From contig NC_077235.1 of assembly GCF_027887165.1 (NCBI RefSeq), positions 16,034,383-16,098,382 on the forward strand: 64,000 nt of DNA, written 5' to 3'. The notes under the pieces were generated by a model. It was not told the DNA's origin. It worked only from the letters and a program-made list of their open reading frames with translations, and did not search any database. The position numbers were made by a program, and so were the translations under genes. Source of the stretch: Monodelphis domestica (lineage: Eukaryota > Chordata > Mammalia > Didelphimorphia > Didelphidae). Shown here piece after piece: positions 60,013 to 64,000 of the stretch; the stretch's first letter is position 1; each line of letters opens with the position of its first letter.

Positions 60013-60309
60013 GTTGTGACATCCTGGGGAACTACAATACCCAGTGTGCTCAAGGCGTCCCACCCCTTTGAGTCCTCGATTGGTATTGGTCTAGCAATGG
60101 ACCAATCCTGCATTGGGGAAGGGTCATTGTCCATGGTCCCTCCTTAGCATGGGATTGGTCTATTTCAAGACCAATCCTATGAAAGGAAATAATAAGCATC
60201 ATCCCTTGCCCAGCATAGGATTGGTCCAATTCAGAACCAATCTCTCACTGGAAATAAGGGGGAGAGACACCTGGAGCACGCTGGAAGATGTAGTCCCCTA
60301 GGCCACAAC
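60013..60309 (+). mobile_element. Element A (u8, first copy)
   Basis: Left arm ACTACAATACCCAGTG, right arm GCTGGAAGATGTAGTCCCC, dyads GGTATTGGTC ... GGACCAATCC, GGGATTGGTC ... GACCAATCC and GGATTGGTCC ... GAACCAATC. Confidence 0.78.
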
Positions 60310-60319
60310 CCTCTCTCTA

Positions 60320-60376
<57 letters not shown>

Positions 60377-60470
60377 CTATGTGTAGCTATCGGTGTAGTC
60401 TATCTATCTATCTGCCTGCTTATTTCTGCATGGATCGATCTATGTGTATGTCCTTTGTGTGTTTTAAAGT
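60310..60470. repeat. TATC tract between tandem A copies
   Basis: Perfect TATC at about 60319-60375. Confidence 0.95.
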
Positions 60471-60767
60471 GTTGTGACATCCTGGGGAACTACAATACCC
60501 AGTGTGCTCAAGGCGTCCCACCCCTTTGAGTCCTCGATTGGTATTGGTCTAGCAATGGACCAATCCTGCATTGGGGAAGGGTCATTGTCCATGGTCCCTC
60601 CTTAGCATGGGATTGGTCTATTTCAAGACCAATCCTATGAAAGGAAATAATAAGCATCATCCCTTCCCCAGCGTAGGATTGGTCCAATTCAGAACCAATC
60701 TCTCACTGGAAATAAGGGGGAGAGACACCTGGAGCACGCTGGAAGATGTAGTCCCCTAGGCCATAAC
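60471..60767 (+). mobile_element. Element A (u8, second copy)
   Basis: Nearly the same as the copy at 60013; CCATAACC replaces CCACAACC in the right arm. Confidence 0.78.
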
Positions 60768-60777
60768 CCTCTCTCTA

Positions 60778-60836
<59 letters not shown>

Positions 60837-60848
60837 TTATCTATCTAA

Positions 60849-60890
<42 letters not shown>

Positions 60891-61016
60891 GTCTGTCTGT
60901 CTGTCTATCTGTCTATCTTTGTCTTTGTGTATCTTTGGGTGTAGTCTATGTATCTATCTGCCTGCTTGTTTGTGCATGGATCAGTCTGTGTGTATGTTCT
61001 TTGTGTGTTTTAAAGT
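60768..61016. repeat. TATC/TCTG tract (u8)
   Basis: TATC 60779-60850, then TCTG and TATC blocks. Confidence 0.95.
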
Positions 61017-61311
61017 GTTGTGACATCCTGGGGAACTACAAGTCCCATTGTGCCCCAGGAATCAGTCCCTTTTGAATCCTGGCTTGGGATTTGTCTTGGA
61101 TTGGACCAATCCTGTGTTTGGGGATGGACTATGTCTATGGTCCCTCCTTTGCATGGGATTGGTTCAAATAAAGACCAATCCCATGAAAGGAAAATGGGCA
61201 TCATCTCTTGCCCAGCAGAGGATTGGTCAAATTCAAGACCAATCTTTCACGGGAAATAAGAGGTAGGGACCACTGGAGCACAATGGGAGATGTAGCCCTG
61301 TAGGCCACAAC
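61017..61311 (+). mobile_element. Element A (u8, third copy)
   Basis: A u3-like version (ACTACAAGTCCCATTG left arm), so the duplicated pair was placed beside an older A. Confidence 0.75.
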
Positions 61312-61481
61312 CATTGAAAACCCACATGATCTCTCTCTATAAATCTATTTAGATGGAGAGATAGACAGCTAGACAGACAGAAGGACCGACAGACAGATTA
61401 TTTGATGTGTTATTCTGCTTATTCGCCTACTGGTTGGTACATCTGTCAGCCTGTCTGTGTTTCTTTTGTGGGTTTGCAAGT

Positions 61482-61778
61482 GTTGTGACAGCCTGGGGAA
61501 CTACAAGCCCCATTGTGCCCCAGGAATCCTTCCCTTTTGAGTCCTGTCTTGAGATTGGTCCGAAATTGGACCAATCTCGTGGGGGGGGAGGGACAATGCC
61601 CATGGTCCCTCCTGAGCACAGAATTGGTCCATCTCATTAGCAATCACGCACAGTAAAGTAGGGAGCATCATTCCTCACCCAGCCTAGAATTGGTCCAATT
61701 CAAGACCAGTCCCAACCAGGAATGATGGGGGAGGGACCCCTCGCTCACACTGGGGGATGAAGTTCCTCAGGCCACAAC
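61482..61778 (+). mobile_element. Element B (u8)
   Basis: Full-length; first dyad GAGATTGGTCCG ... GGACCAATCTC. Confidence 0.72.
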
Positions 61779-61844
61779 CTAAGAAGAGCAAAGCTATCTC
61801 TAGCTCTATATCCATGTAGACTGAGAGATGGACAAGGGGACCGA

Positions 61845-62065
61845 CAGACAGGACGACTGACAGAGAGAGAGCTTTGTTTATCTGTTCTTCTGTCTTATTG
61901 CCTTCCTCTCTATGTATCTGTCAGTCTGTCTATCTGTCTGCCCATTAGACGGCTCTGGGTATCTATCTCTATATAGGTATGTATGTATGTACCTATCTAT
62001 GTGTGTATCTGTTTATTAATCGATCTTCAATGTTTGTCAATCCGTCTGTCCATTGGTCTATCCCT
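61845..62065. repeat. TCTG/TATG tract (u8)
   Basis: Precedes block E. Confidence 0.8.
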
Positions 62066-62111
62066 CTATCTAACTTATCAGTCACTCGATCTTTCCCATT
62101 CTCCTTCTCAG

Positions 62112-62253
62112 GTTTCCATGCAAAAATATCGGAATAAGTGGTTGTTGGCAAGCAAACCATGTGATGGTGTCCCTGTGATGTTCAGGTGGCTCAGAAGATG
62201 TATTTGGTTCAAGATTGGAGGGGGAGTGGCAGACCTCTACTTTGGCCAGTGAG
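62112..62253 (+). other. Block E (u8): exon-like sequence
   Basis: Acceptor TTCTCCTTCTCAG, donor GAG|GTGAGT. The first third has diverged (CATGCAAAAATATCGG), but the frame ending ADLYFGQ remains open. Confidence 0.45.
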
Positions 62254-62267
62254 GTGAGTGGCTGTTG

Positions 62268-62830
62268 CAGTTGAGCTGTTCCTCAGCTGCAGCCCCACCT
62301 TTCACTGCTTCTACTCACTCTTCTTTACCCTTTGAATCAGATGGCCAAAGAGAAACACCCCTTCCATTATGCTGCAGATGCCAAGAACCAGCCCCATGGC
62401 CTGGGCGCAAACCTCCTGCCCAAACCCCTTGTTTCTGGGTCCTTTCCTCAGTGCTGTCAAATGATAGCTAATCCGCAGCATGAAGGCATGCTGTCTTGCT
62501 GTCCTTCCAAGGAGCAGCCTTTGCACCCATGTTGTTCCACCTCGGCTGCCTCCTGACCACATTCAACATGACTTTCCAAATCAATAAAATGTCTCTTTTT
62601 CTTTTGAAGCCAAGTTTCATTCTTGCATTCTTGCCAATGGTATCCCTCCCGAGCTCCAGGGGTGCATCTCTGAACCCCGCAACAATCATCCTGGGTGCCA
62701 TTCAAAGAAATGATGTAGTCTCATCAGGGAGGAAAATCACAGCTGAGGCCAAGGAAGAAATCCAAAATCTTGAAACAGCGGAATACCGAAACCAAGTCTA
62801 GACAATTGATCATTCTCAAACTTTCCTATC
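62268..62830 (+). other. Truncated module S (u9)
   Basis: Directly after the donor, GGCTGTTGCAG joins TTGAGCTGTTCC, removing the putative intron, its acceptor and the first 185 bp or so of S. AATAAA remains at 62583-62588. Confidence 0.55.
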
Positions 62831-62834
62831 CAGC

Positions 62835-63712
62835 CTTTTATTTTTTTCTTTATTCAGCAATTCTTATCTTATTGCTTTTCATATATTTTTTAGTGAATTT
62901 AGCACCTTATTCCTCCTCGGTGACAAGAATCATATTCGTCCATCCTTCCCATGCTCCCACCCTTCCTGTATTCGAGGAGAATTCCACTGGGTATGACATG
63001 TGTCCTTGATGAGAACCTCTTTCCATGTTCTTGATGTTTGCACTAGGATGTTCATTTAGAGTCTATATCCCCAACCCTAACCCCCTGGACCCTTGTAATC
63101 TAGCAGTTGTTTTTCTTGGGTATTTCTACTCCCACAGTTTTCCTCGTGAATGTGGATAGTGTTCTTCTCATAGATTCCGCCGGGTGGTTTAGGATCACTG
63201 CATTGACACTAATGAAGAAGTTCATTCCATTCCATTCCATTCCATTGTACCACAGTGTATCCATCTCTGTGTACAATGTTCTCCTGGTTCTGCTCCTCTC
63301 ACTGCATCCATTACTGGAGGTCTTTCCAGTTCCCGTCGAATTCCTCTGGTTAATTATTCCTTTGAGCACTATACTATTTCAACACCAAGAGATACTACAG
63401 TTTGTTTAGCCATTCCCCAATTGAAGGGCATCCCCTCCTTTTCCAATTTTTGGCTACTCCAAAGAGAGCAGCTATCAATATTCTTGGTCAAGCCTTTTTC
63501 CTTATTATGGGTATGTGGTAGAAACCCTGCAGTGCTATGGCTGGATCAAAAGGCAGACTGTCTTGTAGCGCCCTCTGGCCAGAGTTCCAAATTGCCCTTC
63601 AGAATGGTTGGATCAATTCACCACTCCAGCAACAATGCCTTCATGTCCCGACTTTGCCTCATCCCCTCAAGCATTCATTATATTCCCTTGCTGTCATGTT
63701 AGCTAATACGTC
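62835..63712 (-). mobile_element. LINE-1 ORF2/3'UTR fragment (u9)
   Basis: Full extent as in u1, with CCATT pentamer expanded to about five copies at 63222-63248. The minus frame includes MDTLWYNGMEWNGMNFFISV, the ORF2 tail. Confidence 0.87.
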
Positions 63713-64000
63713 TTGCCTCCATTTTCAAGATGAGGCACATTCTCAGTGATGCATGGCATCAGAGTGAACACATTATTCAGTAGATTCAAACTGTGAAACA
63801 GCAGGAAGTGTCACCTATTAGTTGTTCGCAATTGGCAGAAGTACTGCTTACTCAAATGACAAAAAGGAGTTCCAAGACTGATGTTCATATAAACCCAATA
63901 TCAAGAATGCTAGTTGCAAAGTTCTATTCACTGTATCAGTCTTGGCCATTAATTTTTGCAAATGTGCTAGGTAAAATGGAGAATCCTCTTCCTAGTGCCG
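63713..64000 (+). other. Module M (u9, partial)
   Basis: The window ends inside M. The frame is interrupted relative to u2. Confidence 0.5.

Larger units (their letters stand above)
59855..60771 (+). repeat. 458-bp direct tandem duplication
   Basis: GTGTTTTAAAGTGTTGTGAC occurs at 60001 and 60459. Each copy holds a TATC run and one A element, and they differ at only a few bases (CCCTTGCCCAGCATAGG against CCCTTCCCCAGCGTAGG). This is a very recent local duplication. Confidence 0.95.
54462..62253 (+). repeat. Macrorepeat unit u8
   Basis: Starts mid-M, then u4/u6-type P, Q, Lt-1, X, stub, GATA, truncated Lt-2, three A copies, B and E. Confidence 0.9.
62254..64000 (+). repeat. Macrorepeat unit u9 (cut by window end)
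   Basis: Donor flank, truncated S, LINE-1 and M. The array evidently continues beyond the window. Confidence 0.9.

Overview
The window is non-coding, repeat-derived DNA from a vertebrate genome, most likely a marsupial. The marsupial call is an inference from the style of the LINE-1 3' ends, recognised from memory and not by a search. I see no intact protein-coding gene, rRNA or tRNA. The content is a tandem array of large, internally complex units (a macrosatellite). About nine units can be followed and nearly every base belongs to one of them.

Module order along the + strand is: S (an exon-like block with an AATAAA), an antisense 5'-truncated LINE-1 ORF2/3'UTR fragment, M (unique block), a first CA microsatellite, P (about 1.6 kb), a second CA microsatellite, Q (about 1.1 kb), an LTR-like element of about 630 bp (here Lt-1), X (about 400 bp), an antisense stub of the same LTR, a GATA/GACA tract, a TCTA/TCTG tract, often another LTR-like element (Lt-2 or Lt-3) sitting inside the tetranucleotides, then terminal-inverted-repeat elements A and B, and finally a 142-bp exon-like block E with good splice signals.

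Layout (phase set at S or at a visible junction): u1 1-6375, u2 6376-12716, u3 12717-21413, u4 21414-30325, u5 30326-38362, u6 38363-47185, u7 47186-54461, u8 54462-62253, u9 62254 to the end. u1 and u2 are near-identical short units (6375 and 6341 bp). u1-u3 lack P because their two CA repeats are fused into one. u4-u8 carry P and alternate in type: u4, u6 and u8 share one P variant, while u5 and u7 carry others, so u4+u5 and u6+u7 look like copies of a dimer of about 17 kb (S recurs at 21414 and 38363).

The most unusual component is the A/B pair. Each is about 295 bp, bounded by inverted arms that contain a ZNF143/Staf-like ACTACAACTCCCA motif, and each holds three ATTGG...CCAAT dyads resembling paired NF-Y sites. 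The pair lies 330-370 bp upstream of block E in four of the five E-bearing units and in u3. This gives each of those units a promoter-like arrangement followed by a possible spliced, polyadenylated transcript (E to S). That functional reading is inference; the repeats, motifs and splice-like signals are visible directly.
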